This document shows, piece after piece, positions 33,900 to 43,410 of a DNA stretch of 64,000 nt. Within the stretch, counting starts at the first letter, position 1. Every line of letters starts with the position of its first letter. This stretch comes from Paenibacillus tritici (GTDB lineage: Bacteria; Bacillota; Bacilli; Paenibacillales; Paenibacillaceae): NCBI RefSeq assembly GCF_013204885.1, contig NZ_JABMKX010000005.1, positions 62,001 to 126,000 of the forward strand. Reading direction: 5' to 3'. The notes below the pieces were generated by a model. It was not told where the DNA came from. It made no database searches and saw nothing but the letters and a program-made list of their open reading frames with translations. The translations under genes were made by a program, and so were the position numbers.

Positions 33900-33955
33900 G
33901 ACCTGCACCTTTTGTACTTTAAATATAGCTATATAAACTTAAGGAGTTGAAGGAA

Positions 33956-34441
33956 TTGACGATTTTGGGTTGGATTCTGATCATTGCATTGTTTGCCATC
34001 GGCCTGGCTGGGGCGGTATATCCAATCCTGCCGGGGGCGCTGGCGATTTACCTGGCTTTCTTTGTATACGGCTGGTTCTTTTCCTTCGACTCCTTCGGTC
34101 CATTTTTCTGGATCGCCCAGACACTGATTGTTGTAGTTCTGTTCATTGCTGATTACGTGGTCGGGGCCTGGGGCGTCAAAAAGTTCGGCGGGTCCCGTGC
34201 CTCCGTTATCGGCAGTACCATCGGTTTGATTGCCGGCCCGTTTGTGATTCCGGCGTTTGGACTGCTGATCGGCCCGTTCCTCGGTGCCTTCATCGGTGAA
34301 CTGATTGCAGGTGAGAAGGCAGGCAAGGCTGTCAAGGTCAGCTTCGGCGCCCTGCTGGGGCTGTTCAGCAGCACCGTAGTCAAGATCATTCTGCAGATTG
34401 TTATGGTCGTCCTCTTCTTTATCTGGATCGGACGGTATTAA
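33956..34441 (+). CDS. DUF456 membrane protein (YqgC-like)
   Basis: A small polytopic membrane protein of 161 residues with four or five hydrophobic segments and the Gly- and Pro-rich signature of DUF456 (AVYPILPGALAIYLAF, STIGLIAGPFVIPAFGLLIGPFLGAFIGEL). Function unknown. AAGGAG lies nine bases before the TTG at 33956; a second TTG nine bases earlier directly touches the ribosome site, so it is less likely. A flippase gene follows by 26 bases. Confidence 0.83.
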   Translation: MTILGWILIIALFAIGLAGAVYPILPGALAIYLAFFVYGWFFSFDSFGPFFWIAQTLIVVVLFIADYVVGAWGVKKFGGSRASVIGSTIGLIAGPFVIPAFGLLIGPFLGAFIGELIAGEKAGKAVKVSFGALLGLFSSTVVKIILQIVMVVLFFIWIGRY

Positions 34442-34467
34442 ATTTATTGTGAAGAAGGCGAAACAGC

Positions 34468-36096
34468 TTGTCCACCAAGAAAGAATCCTTTGTCAAAGGC
34501 ACGCTTATTCTGGCCGCAGCCGCGCTTGTAGCCCGCGTCCTTGGGCTTGCCCAGCGGGTGCCGCTGGAGCATCTGTTTAATGAAGTCGGCAATGCGGCTT
34601 TTACACAAGCCAACACCGTGTATCTGCTGCTGCTGCCGCTGGCAACAGCCGGAATTCCCAGCACACTCAGTAAAATGGTCTCCGAGCGTTATGCGCTGAA
34701 CCGCCCGCATGAAGCGCAGCAGGTGTACCGGGCAGCCCTGATTTTTGCAGCTGTGGTAGGTGTGCTTATGAGTGTAATACTCTACATAGCCGCTCCTTAT
34801 TACGCGGAATCCAGTAAGGTTCCCGAGAGTACACTGGCCATCCGGGCGATTGCTCCGGCGCTGCTGTTGTTCCCCGCAATCGCGATGATGCGCGGTTATT
34901 TCCAGGGGCGTAACAATATGATGGCCGGGGGCATCTCACAGATTGTCGAGCAGATTGCCCGGGTATCAACGGCCATTCTGCTTGCGTTCATTCTGCTGCG
35001 CCAGGGATACAGCAACACCTGGATGGCAGCGGGTGCCTCCTTCGGCAGTGTGCTCGGCAGTATCGGCGCCTTCGGCGTGATGCTGTATTATGCAAGGAAG
35101 CTGCGCAACAGCGAGGAGAAGATTGCGCTTTATGAATCCAGTGAAGCCCGTCTGCCTCTTCTGAAGATTTACAAGGATATTTTCAAACTGTCCATACCGA
35201 TTGTATTATCCTCCGTTACAGTCCCTGTGGTGAACTTTATTGATACATCCTTCATTGTGCCGCTGCTTAGCGGACAAATCGGCTTGAAGGAGGCTACCTG
35301 GACACTGGGGATCTTCGGCAGCCGTGCACAGAGTGTGGCCGGTATTCCTCCGGTATTGTCAATTGCCCTTAGTGCGTCGCTGATTCCGATCATTTCTGCC
35401 GCCTACGCACGTAAAGATGAGCAGCACCTGCAGCGTCAGGTCACACTGGCAATGCGGGTGTCCATTCTGACCGGCACACCGGTTGTACTCTCCCTGGTCG
35501 TGGCTGCTTATTCTGTGAATGGACTGCTGTTCAAAACACTGGACGGCAGCGGGATTGTGGCGATGCTGACACTGGGCACTATTTTCCAGATTACGATGAT
35601 GACCACCAACTCGATCCTGCTCGGAATGGGCAAATCGCGGATATCCATGTACTACGTGCTGGTCGGTATCCTCGTAAAGTTCGGCTCAAACTTCCTGTTC
35701 AGCCAGTGGTTCGGCATCTATGGCATTATCGGCTCCACAGCCCTGTGCTTCATTGTCATTACACTGCTTAACCTGCGGATGCTCAAAAAAATCGTACCTT
35801 TTGCCATTCTCGGCAAACGCTGGGGAGGCTTCTCCATTGCTGTCCTGGCTTCGGCAGGCATCGGTTATGGCCTGAATGAAGCGGGAATATTAATGACTCA
35901 TCTGATGCCGGCCCGTCTGGCCTTCCTGATCACTTGTCTGGTGGTTGGAGCGGCAGTAGTCATTGTATACCTGGTTCTCTTGATTATTCTGGGTGTACTC
36001 AGCAGCCAGGAGATTGCAGGTTATCCCCGTCCGCTGCGCAAGCTGCTGGGGCCTTTGATGAAATTACAGCCTGCCCGTGTACGTGCCGGCGAATAA
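34468..36096 (+). CDS. PST/MATE-like lipid or polysaccharide flippase (MurJ/SpoVB type)
   Basis: An integral membrane protein of 542 residues with about 14 hydrophobic segments. Sequences such as VKGTLILAAAALVARVLGLAQ, PLATAGIPSTLSKMVSER and RGYFQGRNNMMAGGISQIVEQIARV mark the polysaccharide-transport family that includes YtgP/MurJ (lipid II flippase) and SpoVB. Length matches YtgP. The start is TTG. It follows DUF456. Whether it flips lipid II, a sporulation precursor or teichoic-type units cannot be decided by eye. Confidence 0.87.
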   Translation: MSTKKESFVKGTLILAAAALVARVLGLAQRVPLEHLFNEVGNAAFTQANTVYLLLLPLATAGIPSTLSKMVSERYALNRPHEAQQVYRAALIFAAVVGVLMSVILYIAAPYYAESSKVPESTLAIRAIAPALLLFPAIAMMRGYFQGRNNMMAGGISQIVEQIARVSTAILLAFILLRQGYSNTWMAAGASFGSVLGSIGAFGVMLYYARKLRNSEEKIALYESSEARLPLLKIYKDIFKLSIPIVLSSVTVPVVNFIDTSFIVPLLSGQIGLKEATWTLGIFGSRAQSVAGIPPVLSIALSASLIPIISAAYARKDEQHLQRQVTLAMRVSILTGTPVVLSLVVAAYSVNGLLFKTLDGSGIVAMLTLGTIFQITMMTTNSILLGMGKSRISMYYVLVGILVKFGSNFLFSQWFGIYGIIGSTALCFIVITLLNLRMLKKIVPFAILGKRWGGFSIAVLASAGIGYGLNEAGILMTHLMPARLAFLITCLVVGAAVVIVYLVLLIILGVLSSQEIAGYPRPLRKLLGPLMKLQPARVRAGE

Positions 36097-36210
36097 TGCT
36101 GTGATGATTGTCTTATTTTGTCTTTTTTATTTGACTTATTCCGTACATTTTGCTTCACTTAAGGAGAAAGGCCGAGTACAACCTTTTTATTAGAAAGGAA
36201 TGGTCAATAG

Positions 36211-36555
36211 ATGGACAAAATCAGCTCGCCTGCCCAGTTCCAGGTGGCAATTCAGTCTCCGCGCCTGACAGTGGCGGTATTCAAGGCAGATTGGTGCGTG
36301 GATTGCAAATTCATTGATCCGTTCATGCCGGATGTGGAGAAACAATATACAGACCGCCTTACCCTGGTAGAAGTGGATGTCGATGCCGTAGGCGATGTCA
36401 GCCAGGAGCAGAATATACTGGGCATTCCAAGCTTTGTCGCGTACACCGATGGACGGGAACTGGTCAGATTTGTGAATAAGCTCCGGAAGTCCCGGGAGGA
36501 AATTGAGAAATTCCTGGATACGGCGCTGGAAGTTTATCTCAGTATTCACAAGTAA
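36211..36555 (+). CDS. Thioredoxin family protein
   Basis: A 114-residue cytoplasmic thioredoxin-fold protein. The active site is WCVDC instead of WCGPC, and the cis-Pro is in ILGIPSF. No signal peptide. The ATG has GAAAGGA upstream. It could reduce disulfides or act as a chaperone. It is a single-gene unit with a strong terminator. Confidence 0.9.
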   Translation: MDKISSPAQFQVAIQSPRLTVAVFKADWCVDCKFIDPFMPDVEKQYTDRLTLVEVDVDAVGDVSQEQNILGIPSFVAYTDGRELVRFVNKLRKSREEIEKFLDTALEVYLSIHK

Positions 36556-36562
36556 TGAAGCT

Positions 36563-36604
36563 GCACCGCTTTCGCCCTACCCGAGCAGAAGCGGTGCTTT
36601 TTTT
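36563..36604 (+). terminator. Terminator after the thioredoxin gene
   Basis: GCACCGCTT pairs with AAGCGGTGC, followed by TTTTTTT. Confidence 0.92.
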
Positions 36605-36676
36605 CTAAATATATAATTTAATTTTATTTAGCTGTATGTACTCCTAACTCATTCCTATAAAATGCGGGTGATAACA

Positions 36677-37609
36677 TTGACGACACATCAATTGAAATGG
36701 CTCAGCTATATGACCTGTCTCATTATGTTTATGGCATTGTTTGGCGGTGTAGTGGTGTCCAAGACCGGTTCGGGACTGGAGTGCGGAAATCAGTGGCCGC
36801 TGTGCCACGGAAGGCTGATTCCTGCCTATACGATAGGCTCTTTAATTGAATATACCCACCGTTTATTCAGCGGATTGGCAGGCCTCCTGTCTCTGGCTTC
36901 CATGTTTGCCTTTTGGCGTTACGCCCGGCACCGCAGGGATTTGCTTGCTTATGCCCGGCTGACCCTCCTGTTCGTTATCGTTCAAGGTGGAATGGGAGCG
37001 CTTGCAGTAGTGAAATCACAATCTGCTCCAGTAATGGCCCTGCATATGGGCTTTTCGCTGATTGCTTTTGCCAGTTCGCTGATGCTGGCGCTCGGGACCA
37101 GACTGGCTTTCGGCTTGGGCGGGGATAGCCGTACGGAACAACCTGTAGTCCGCAAGGGCTTCCGCAACTTAACATGGGTTACTGCAGTATATTCTTATAT
37201 CGTTGTCTATATCGGGGCCTACGTAAGCCATACCAGCTCTCAGGGCGGGTGCTCGGGCTGGCCGCTGTGCAACGGGGAATGGATTCCGGAGATGAGTGGC
37301 GGAGTGGGGATCGTATTTGTGCACCGGATGGCGGCGGCGCTTCTGTTCATCCTTACGGCTGTCCTTGGCCATCTGGCCTTCTGGAAGCATAAAGATATTC
37401 CTGAGCTGCGGGCTCTGGGGGTGTCGGCAGTTCTGCTATGCCTGATGCAGGTATTCAGCGGAGCGGCTGTTGTCTATACGTTATATAATGAAAGGCTGTA
37501 CATATTTGCTGCGTTGTCCCATATCGTGCTGATCTCCGGGCTCTTTGGGGTGCTGTGCTACATGAGCGTCCGGGTCTGGCAGTTAAGCGGGGGAGGCAGC
37601 AAACGGTAA
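36677..37609 (+). CDS. ctaA: Haem A synthase
   Basis: An eight-span membrane enzyme (about 310 residues) that oxidises haem O to haem A for cytochrome oxidase. The Cys pair is in LECGNQWPLCHGR and a second pair is in GGCSGWPLCNGEW; haem-ligand His residues are in EYTHRLFSG, MALHMGF, FVHRMAAAL and ALSHIVL, in the CtaA four-His pattern. An ATG at 36662 is in frame but lacks a ribosome site; the TTG at 36677 has GCGGGTGAT upstream. A UbiD-type decarboxylase gene follows by 57 bases. Confidence 0.94.
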   Translation: MTTHQLKWLSYMTCLIMFMALFGGVVVSKTGSGLECGNQWPLCHGRLIPAYTIGSLIEYTHRLFSGLAGLLSLASMFAFWRYARHRRDLLAYARLTLLFVIVQGGMGALAVVKSQSAPVMALHMGFSLIAFASSLMLALGTRLAFGLGGDSRTEQPVVRKGFRNLTWVTAVYSYIVVYIGAYVSHTSSQGGCSGWPLCNGEWIPEMSGGVGIVFVHRMAAALLFILTAVLGHLAFWKHKDIPELRALGVSAVLLCLMQVFSGAAVVYTLYNERLYIFAALSHIVLISGLFGVLCYMSVRVWQLSGGGSKR

Positions 37610-37666
37610 TCACACGGCAACGGGGGACAGGTCAGCATAAGGTCCTGTTTGAGGAGGAACGCTATA

Positions 37667-39439
37667 GTGCGATACAGTAATTTACGACAATGGATTGAGC
37701 AGCTCCGCAGAGATAAGGATCTCGCAGTGATTGAGACTCCGGTTGATCCGCATCTGGAGCTTGCCGAAATTCACCGCCGGGTGGTACAGGAGGAAGGACC
37801 GGCCCTGCTGTTCACGAATGTGCAAGGAACGCCGTTTCCGGTGGCTACGAATCTGTTCGGTACGGTCCGGAGAGTGAACAAGGCCTTCGGGACCCGGCCG
37901 GAGCAACTGCTGAAGTCACTGACATCAGCAATGGAGATTCTGATTCCGCCTTCAGCAGCAGGCCTGTGGCGGGAGAAGACGGTGCTGCTTGAACTGCTGA
38001 GGGCAGGCACCAAAAATATACCGCAAGGCGAAGCCCCGGTACTCGGGGTCTGCCGCAGCAATGATCCGCTGAAGGAGCTGCCCCGGATTACAGCCTGGCC
38101 AAAGGATGGCGGGTCATTCATTACACTTCCTCTGGTCTACACAGAGAATATAACCAACCCCAAAGATCATAATCTCGGAATGTACCGGATTCAGATATAC
38201 GATGACAGCACCACCGGCATCCACTGGCAGATTCATAAGGGAGGCGGATTCCATCATTCGCAGGCAGAGCTTCTCGGGGAGACCCTGCCCGTGTCGGTCT
38301 TCATCGGCGGACCGCCTGCCCTGATTGCTGCCGCCGTGGCTCCGGTCTCGGAACGGATTCCCGAGCTGCTGCTGGCATCGTTCATGCTGGGCGGCAAGCT
38401 CCCTATGGTACAGGACCCACTCGGAGGGCACAGGATTCCAGCCGAGGCGGAATTCTCGATCCGTGGACGGGTATCCCCGCTGGAGCGGAGAGCGGAAGGG
38501 CCGTACGGCAGCCCCTTTGGTTATTATTCGATGCAGCATGATTTCCCGGTTATGCATGTCCAGCGGATGTGGCACCGCAAGGATGCCATCTATCCGGCGA
38601 CGATTACCGGCAAGCCGCGCCAGGAGGATTATTATCTGAAGGATTATTTACAGCGGCTGCTGTCTCCGGCCTATCCTCTGCTGATCCCTTCCGTAAAAGC
38701 GTTGTGGTCTTATTCGGAATCCGGCTCGCATTCGCTGACTGCAGCAGTCGTCAGGGAAAGTTATCCGCGCGAGTATATGGTGTCTGCTTTTCGCATCCTG
38801 GGGGAAGGCCAGCTCTCTTTAACCAAATTCCTGCTTTTGACGAATGTGCCGGTGGAGCTTACCGATTTCCCCAAGCTGCTGGAGACGGTGCTGGAGCGGT
38901 TCAACCCGCAGACAGACTTAACGATCTTCGCCAATACCTCGATGGATACGCTGGACTACACCGGACGCAAGCTGAATCATGGCAGCAAAGCTGTGATGGC
39001 CGGCATCGGAAGCCCGGTCCGCCAGCTCCCAAGGACGTACACAGAGGGCCTGCTTCCATCAATCACCGCCGCTGTGCCTTATTGCGGAGGATGTTTAGCC
39101 GTTTCCGGTGCATCCTATGAAGAGGACCCGGAGCTGCCGGACAGACTGGTGTCTTACTTCAAGGAGCAGGAGACCGCATGGCCGCTGATTGTTCTGGTGG
39201 ATCATGCGGAAGAAGCGGTCCGCACGCAGACCTCATTCTTATGGACGGTATTCACCCGTTTCAATCCGGCCGACGATATCTATTCGGCGGCCCAGGTGCA
39301 GCGCGGTGGCTTCAGCTATTCGCTGCCGCTCATTATAGATGCCAGAATGAAGCCGGGATACCCGGAGGAGCTGGCTCCGCGGGAGGATATTGCAGAACGG
39401 GTGGACCGCAACTGGCACCGTTATTTCCCTCAGGCATAG
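37667..39439 (+). CDS. UbiD-family decarboxylase (menaquinone, futalosine route)
   Basis: A prenylated-FMN-dependent decarboxylase of 590 residues. The UbiD fold is marked by MYRIQIYDDSTTGIHWQIHKGGG, the GGPPALIAAAVAP loop and the catalytic-site segment ATITGKPRQEDYYL. The length and the presence of mqnE in the window suggest MqnL, which removes the carboxyl group of 1,4-dihydroxy-6-naphthoate-type intermediates. The GTG at 37667 has GAGGAGG nine bases before it. No UbiX-type prenyltransferase gene, which would make the cofactor, is in the window. The MqnL assignment is inference. Confidence 0.87.
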   Translation: MRYSNLRQWIEQLRRDKDLAVIETPVDPHLELAEIHRRVVQEEGPALLFTNVQGTPFPVATNLFGTVRRVNKAFGTRPEQLLKSLTSAMEILIPPSAAGLWREKTVLLELLRAGTKNIPQGEAPVLGVCRSNDPLKELPRITAWPKDGGSFITLPLVYTENITNPKDHNLGMYRIQIYDDSTTGIHWQIHKGGGFHHSQAELLGETLPVSVFIGGPPALIAAAVAPVSERIPELLLASFMLGGKLPMVQDPLGGHRIPAEAEFSIRGRVSPLERRAEGPYGSPFGYYSMQHDFPVMHVQRMWHRKDAIYPATITGKPRQEDYYLKDYLQRLLSPAYPLLIPSVKALWSYSESGSHSLTAAVVRESYPREYMVSAFRILGEGQLSLTKFLLLTNVPVELTDFPKLLETVLERFNPQTDLTIFANTSMDTLDYTGRKLNHGSKAVMAGIGSPVRQLPRTYTEGLLPSITAAVPYCGGCLAVSGASYEEDPELPDRLVSYFKEQETAWPLIVLVDHAEEAVRTQTSFLWTVFTRFNPADDIYSAAQVQRGGFSYSLPLIIDARMKPGYPEELAPREDIAERVDRNWHRYFPQA

Positions 39440-39500
39440 GATTGCTCACAAGTATTAATCGAAGAAGCGGATCTTCCGCAAAACGTTAAGGAGGCCGAAT

Positions 39501-40247
39501 ATGCTGCGGATATTGCTGGGAGAGCCTCCGCGCGAGAACAGCGGGGTGCTGGCTGAAGCCATGGAACACATGGCGAAGGCTGCCTCCATGCTGCGCAAGG
39601 AGATGATTGCCCATGAAGACCGGGACCATGAATTCCGCAAGCTGGAAATATGGACACGCGGTCTGATCTCTTCCCTGGACGAGCTGGAGCAGAGCTGGTT
39701 CGCTGCTGCCTTTTACCGGAAGTCAGTGGTTGCCGGTTATATGGATGACATGTCGTCCATGGAGCAGGGGGAGTACGCCAGATATGTGTATTTTTATAAA
39801 AATGGCTTCATCCGTGTCTTCTCGCTACTCGACAAGCTGGGGACGGTACTGAATAGTCTGTACCATCTGGATACGGGCAAGGTTAAGACACACTTCTCTT
39901 ATTTCACGGTACTGCGGCAATTTCAGCTGCTTAGGGCGCATAACCCGCTGGCGGATGAGCTGGAGCGAATCAAGAATTCCTACCGTGAACCGGTGGAGAA
40001 TCTGCGCAAACGGCGCAATGCCGAGATCCATTACATGAATGCGGAGATGACCGACGATCTCTGGCAGCGTCATCAGGGGCTGCATGACAAGATTCGCCTG
40101 GAGGATCTCGACAGTCATCTGGAGGATTTGAAGCAGAGCCTGGAGATGGTATGCAAATCCCTGGCTGCCGCATTCAGGTACGGTAATGAGCAATGGCACA
40201 AGAACAAAGCCGCTCCCAGCCTGAAATCCGGACAAGCTGATTCGTAA
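39501..40247 (+). CDS. Cthe_2314-type HEPN domain protein
   Basis: A helical cytoplasmic protein of 248 residues. It matches the Cthe_2314 HEPN group and keeps the HEPN ribonuclease motif Rx4H, here RNAEIH near residue 175. AAGGAGG lies six bases before the ATG. HEPN proteins often cut RNA in toxin-antitoxin or defence systems, usually beside an MNT nucleotidyltransferase antitoxin; no such partner is visible. It is 62 bases after the UbiD-type gene and just before a SAM-regulated operon, so it looks like a housekeeping or free-standing member. Confidence 0.78.
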   Translation: MLRILLGEPPRENSGVLAEAMEHMAKAASMLRKEMIAHEDRDHEFRKLEIWTRGLISSLDELEQSWFAAAFYRKSVVAGYMDDMSSMEQGEYARYVYFYKNGFIRVFSLLDKLGTVLNSLYHLDTGKVKTHFSYFTVLRQFQLLRAHNPLADELERIKNSYREPVENLRKRRNAEIHYMNAEMTDDLWQRHQGLHDKIRLEDLDSHLEDLKQSLEMVCKSLAAAFRYGNEQWHKNKAAPSLKSGQADS

Positions 40248-40257
40248 AAACTTACCT

Positions 40258-40286
40258 TTGACAAAAAACCGGAAACTGAATATACT
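40258..40286 (+). promoter_or_regulatory. Sigma-A promoter of the SAM riboswitch/metNIQ operon
   Basis: TTGACA (40258-40263), 17 bases, TATACT (40281-40286). Transcription should begin near 40293. Confidence 0.88.
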
Positions 40287-40341
40287 TAGGCATACATTCA
40301 CTTCTGACATGAAACGGAATATATAAATTTCATACTTTTTA

Positions 40342-40537
40342 TCTTATCGAGAGCGGCGGAGGGATAGGCCCGATGAAGCCCGGCAACCGGTTTGAATCCA
40401 GCGTAAGGGCTGCATCCAAATGTCATGGTGCTAATTCCTACAATGCCGCCAGATGTGTGGTATTTGGCAGATGAGAAGGCATTGTCATTATACACACAGG
40501 CCTCTTGCGATCTGCATGGATCGTAGGGGGCTTTTTT
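40342..40537 (+). ncRNA. SAM-I (S-box) riboswitch
   Basis: The aptamer carries the S-box signature CTTATCGAGAGCGGCGGAGGGA, with CGATGAAGCCCGGCAACC next to it. The expression platform is a 13 bp terminator (GCCTCTTGCGATC / GGATCGTAGGGGGC, 40500-40531) followed by TTTTTT. SAM binding should favour the terminator and shut off metNIQ. Confidence 0.96.
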
Positions 40538-40576
40538 GGTTATAAGATCAGGATAGTAAGAAGGAGGACGGGACGA

Positions 40577-41593
40577 TTGATAGAGTTGAAGAATTTGACC
40601 AAAGTATACGGTAAAGGGAGCAAGCAAGCGACAGCACTCTCTGCGCTGAGCCTGTCGATTAAGAAGGGGGAGATCTTCGGGGTGATCGGCCACTCCGGGG
40701 CGGGCAAAAGCACGCTGATCCGCTGCATTAATCTGCTGGAACGCCCGACTCAGGGCGAGGTCTGGGTAGACGGTGTGGAGCTGACGGCACTCCGCAAGCA
40801 CCAGCTGCAGGTGCAGCGGCGTAAGATCGGAATGATCTTTCAGCACTTCAATCTCCTCTCCTCGGCAACGGTGTATAATAATATCGCTTTTCCGCTGCGG
40901 CTGGCCGGAACGGAGGGAGCTGAGATAGAGCGCAAGGTGAAAGAACTGCTGTTCCTCGTCGGGCTGGAAGAGCATTGGAACAAGTATCCGGCGGAGTTAT
41001 CAGGCGGCCAGAAGCAGCGTGTCGGTATAGCAAGGGCGCTGGCAAGTGATCCTGACGTTCTGTTATGCGATGAAGCGACCTCGGCGCTTGATCCGCAGAC
41101 AACAGACTCCATTCTGCGTCTGCTTATGGATATCAATACCAAGTTCAATCTCACCATCGTACTGATCACCCATGAGATGCATGTCATTCAGAGCATCTGC
41201 GACCGCGTTGCGGTTATCCATGGCGGCGGAATTGTGGAACAGGGCGAAGTGGCTCAGGTATTTCTGAAACCGAAGCATGAGGTTACGAAAGAATTCATCC
41301 GCAGTGAAACCCAGTCCGAAGGACCACTCCGGGAAGCGATTGACGCTGTGCATACAGGGTATACACAGGCGGTCAAGATTACTTTTCTCGGACATAAGAC
41401 ATATGAGTCCACACTCTCCCAAGTGGTTCAGGGAACCGGTGTTCATTTCGCCATTCTCCACGGAACCATTTCGACGATCAAGGACGTTCCTTACGGGCAG
41501 TTAATCGTCAGGTTCGAAGGACCTGCCGATGCTGTTCAAGTCACGCTTACTGAGCTTACGGCCCAGGGCCTTGATGTGGAGGTGATTTCGTAA
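40577..41593 (+). CDS. metN: Methionine ABC transporter ATP-binding protein
   Basis: A 338-residue ATPase for methionine uptake. Walker A is GHSGAGKSTL, the signature LSGGQKQRVG, Walker B VLLCDEATSALDP and the H-loop ITHEM. The C-terminal NIL domain (about 260-338) senses methionine. The start is TTG with AAGGAGG nine bases upstream. It overlaps metI by one base. SAM-I control and metIQ downstream make methionine the substrate. Confidence 0.96.
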   Translation: MIELKNLTKVYGKGSKQATALSALSLSIKKGEIFGVIGHSGAGKSTLIRCINLLERPTQGEVWVDGVELTALRKHQLQVQRRKIGMIFQHFNLLSSATVYNNIAFPLRLAGTEGAEIERKVKELLFLVGLEEHWNKYPAELSGGQKQRVGIARALASDPDVLLCDEATSALDPQTTDSILRLLMDINTKFNLTIVLITHEMHVIQSICDRVAVIHGGGIVEQGEVAQVFLKPKHEVTKEFIRSETQSEGPLREAIDAVHTGYTQAVKITFLGHKTYESTLSQVVQGTGVHFAILHGTISTIKDVPYGQLIVRFEGPADAVQVTLTELTAQGLDVEVIS

Positions 41594-42261
41594 TGGGCGG
41601 ATTGGATTTTAGCGGTATCAATTGGGATGAAATGCTTGATGCGACGATTGCCACGCTTAAAATGATCGCTATTTCAGGAATATTTACAATAATCCTTGGT
41701 TTACCACTCGGAATTGTGTTATATTTATGGGGCAAATCAAATAACGTTATTATCAGGGCTGTTTACTCGGTATTGTCATTCATTGTAAATATCCTGCGGT
41801 CTGTTCCGTTTATCATTCTGATGGTGGCGCTGATTCCATTAAGCAAATCCATTATGGGCACCTCTATAGGTGTACTTGGAACGATTCCGGCACTGGTGAT
41901 CGGCGCGGCTCCCTTCTTCGCGAGGCTGGTTGAAACGGCGCTGCGTGAGGTGGACCGGGGAATCATTGAAGCGGCGCAGGGTATGGGAGCCTCCACGGGC
42001 CAGATTGTTATGCGTGTACTGCTGCCCGAGGCTCGTCCAGGCCTGCTTGCCGGAGTTACCATCACCATAGTTACGCTTGTCTCCTATACCGCAATGTCGG
42101 GGATGATCGGCGGCGGCGGTCTGGGTGACCTGGCCATCCGCTACGGCTACTATCGTTATGAGAAGGAAGTCATGATTATCGCGGTAGCTCTGATGGTGAT
42201 TCTGGTGCAGCTGCTGCAAATGGCCGGTGACCGGCTGGTTAGACATTTTACACGGAAATAA
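41593..42261 (+). CDS. metI: Methionine ABC transporter permease
   Basis: A 222-residue membrane permease with five hydrophobic segments. The EAA loop is visible at EAAQGMGASTGQIVMRVLLPEA. The ATG overlaps the metN stop (TAATG). It is part of the SAM-regulated metNIQ operon, with metQ 59 bases downstream. Confidence 0.95.
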   Translation: MGGLDFSGINWDEMLDATIATLKMIAISGIFTIILGLPLGIVLYLWGKSNNVIIRAVYSVLSFIVNILRSVPFIILMVALIPLSKSIMGTSIGVLGTIPALVIGAAPFFARLVETALREVDRGIIEAAQGMGASTGQIVMRVLLPEARPGLLAGVTITIVTLVSYTAMSGMIGGGGLGDLAIRYGYYRYEKEVMIIAVALMVILVQLLQMAGDRLVRHFTRK

Positions 42262-42320
42262 GGTACATCCATATAGAGCCTTATTCATACAAACCATACT
42301 GATTAGAGGGGGATTTACAG

Positions 42321-43190
42321 ATGAAAAAAGTACTGCTTACATTCTTCAGCTTGACCTTGATATTGGTGATTGCAGCCTGCGGAAACAATAAAACTGCGAA
42401 CAATGCTCCGGCAACAACCGCACCGACAGAAGCGGCAGCGGCTGAACCCACTACTGCGCCTGCTGCGGACCCGGTAACCCTGGTCATTGGAGCTTCTCCT
42501 GTACCGCATGCGGAAATCCTCAAAGCGATTGCCCCGCTGCTTGAAGCCCAAGGCATTAAGCTCGAAATCAAAGAATTCACAGATTATATTCTTCCTAATA
42601 CACAACTTGCCGAGAAGCAGCTCGATGCGAACTTCTTCCAGCACAAGCCTTATCTGGATGATCAGAATACCAAGAACGGCACGGATCTTGTATCTGTAAC
42701 CGCAGTTCATGTTGAACCCTTCGGCGCCTATTCCAAGAAGATCAAATCCATCGACGAATTGGCTGAAGGTGCCAAGGTAGCGATCCCGAATGATGCTACT
42801 AACGGAGGACGCGCACTGATTCTGCTGGCCAAGAATGGCCTGATCACCTTGAAGGACGACACTAACATTGCTTCCACCAAAGCAGATATCACTGAGAACC
42901 CTAAGAAGCTGGATATCATTGAGCTGGATGCTGCCATGCTGCCACGTCAGTTGGAGGAAGTAGATCTGGCGCTGATTAATACGAACTTTGCTCTGGATGC
43001 CGGTCTGGTTCCAACAAAGGATGCTTTGTTCATCGAAGGCGGGGATTCCCCGTATGCCAACCTGCTGGTAGCCCGTCCTGACAATAAGGATTCCGATGCG
43101 ATCAAGAAGCTGGCAGCAGCCCTGAACTCTGCAGAAGCCAAAGCCTTCATCGAAGAGAAATACGAAGGTGCCATTATCCCGGCATTCTAA
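42321..43190 (+). CDS. metQ: Methionine-binding lipoprotein
   Basis: The substrate-binding lipoprotein of metNIQ (289 residues). The signal peptide ends with the lipobox LVIAACGN. A Thr/Ala-rich linker follows. The NlpA/MetQ domain includes LVIGASPVPHAEIL, DANFFQHKPYLDD and KVAIPNDATNGGRAL. GAGGGGG precedes the ATG. It ends the operon before a terminator. Confidence 0.96.
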   Translation: MKKVLLTFFSLTLILVIAACGNNKTANNAPATTAPTEAAAAEPTTAPAADPVTLVIGASPVPHAEILKAIAPLLEAQGIKLEIKEFTDYILPNTQLAEKQLDANFFQHKPYLDDQNTKNGTDLVSVTAVHVEPFGAYSKKIKSIDELAEGAKVAIPNDATNGGRALILLAKNGLITLKDDTNIASTKADITENPKKLDIIELDAAMLPRQLEEVDLALINTNFALDAGLVPTKDALFIEGGDSPYANLLVARPDNKDSDAIKKLAAALNSAEAKAFIEEKYEGAIIPAF

Positions 43191-43224
43191 GCTTGAGACT
43201 AAGGCAATATAACGAAGACTGATG

Positions 43225-43277
43225 ACCGGAGATGTCCGGGCGGCCGGAAATGGCTGCCGGCATCTCTGGTTTTTTTT
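43225..43277 (+). terminator. Terminator of the metNIQ operon
   Basis: CCGGAGATG pairs with CATCTCTGG (one G-T pair), enclosing a GC-rich inner hairpin, followed by eight T. Confidence 0.92.
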
Positions 43278-43360
43278 GCAGAGACAGGCAGTCCATATGC
43301 TGGAATTAGTTCCATCCGCTATGAATTAAGGTTGATCCGAAATGTAAAATTTAATATAAT

Positions 43361-43393
43361 AAAAAAATCCCGGCCTTCATCGGAAGGCCGGGA
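43361..43393 (-). terminator. Terminator of yutI
   Basis: TCCCGGCCTT-loop-AAGGCCGGGA, 10 bp; on the minus strand it is followed by seven T. It lies 17 bases past the yutI stop. Confidence 0.92.
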
Positions 43394-43410
43394 CGGTTTA
43401 TGAAACGGGA

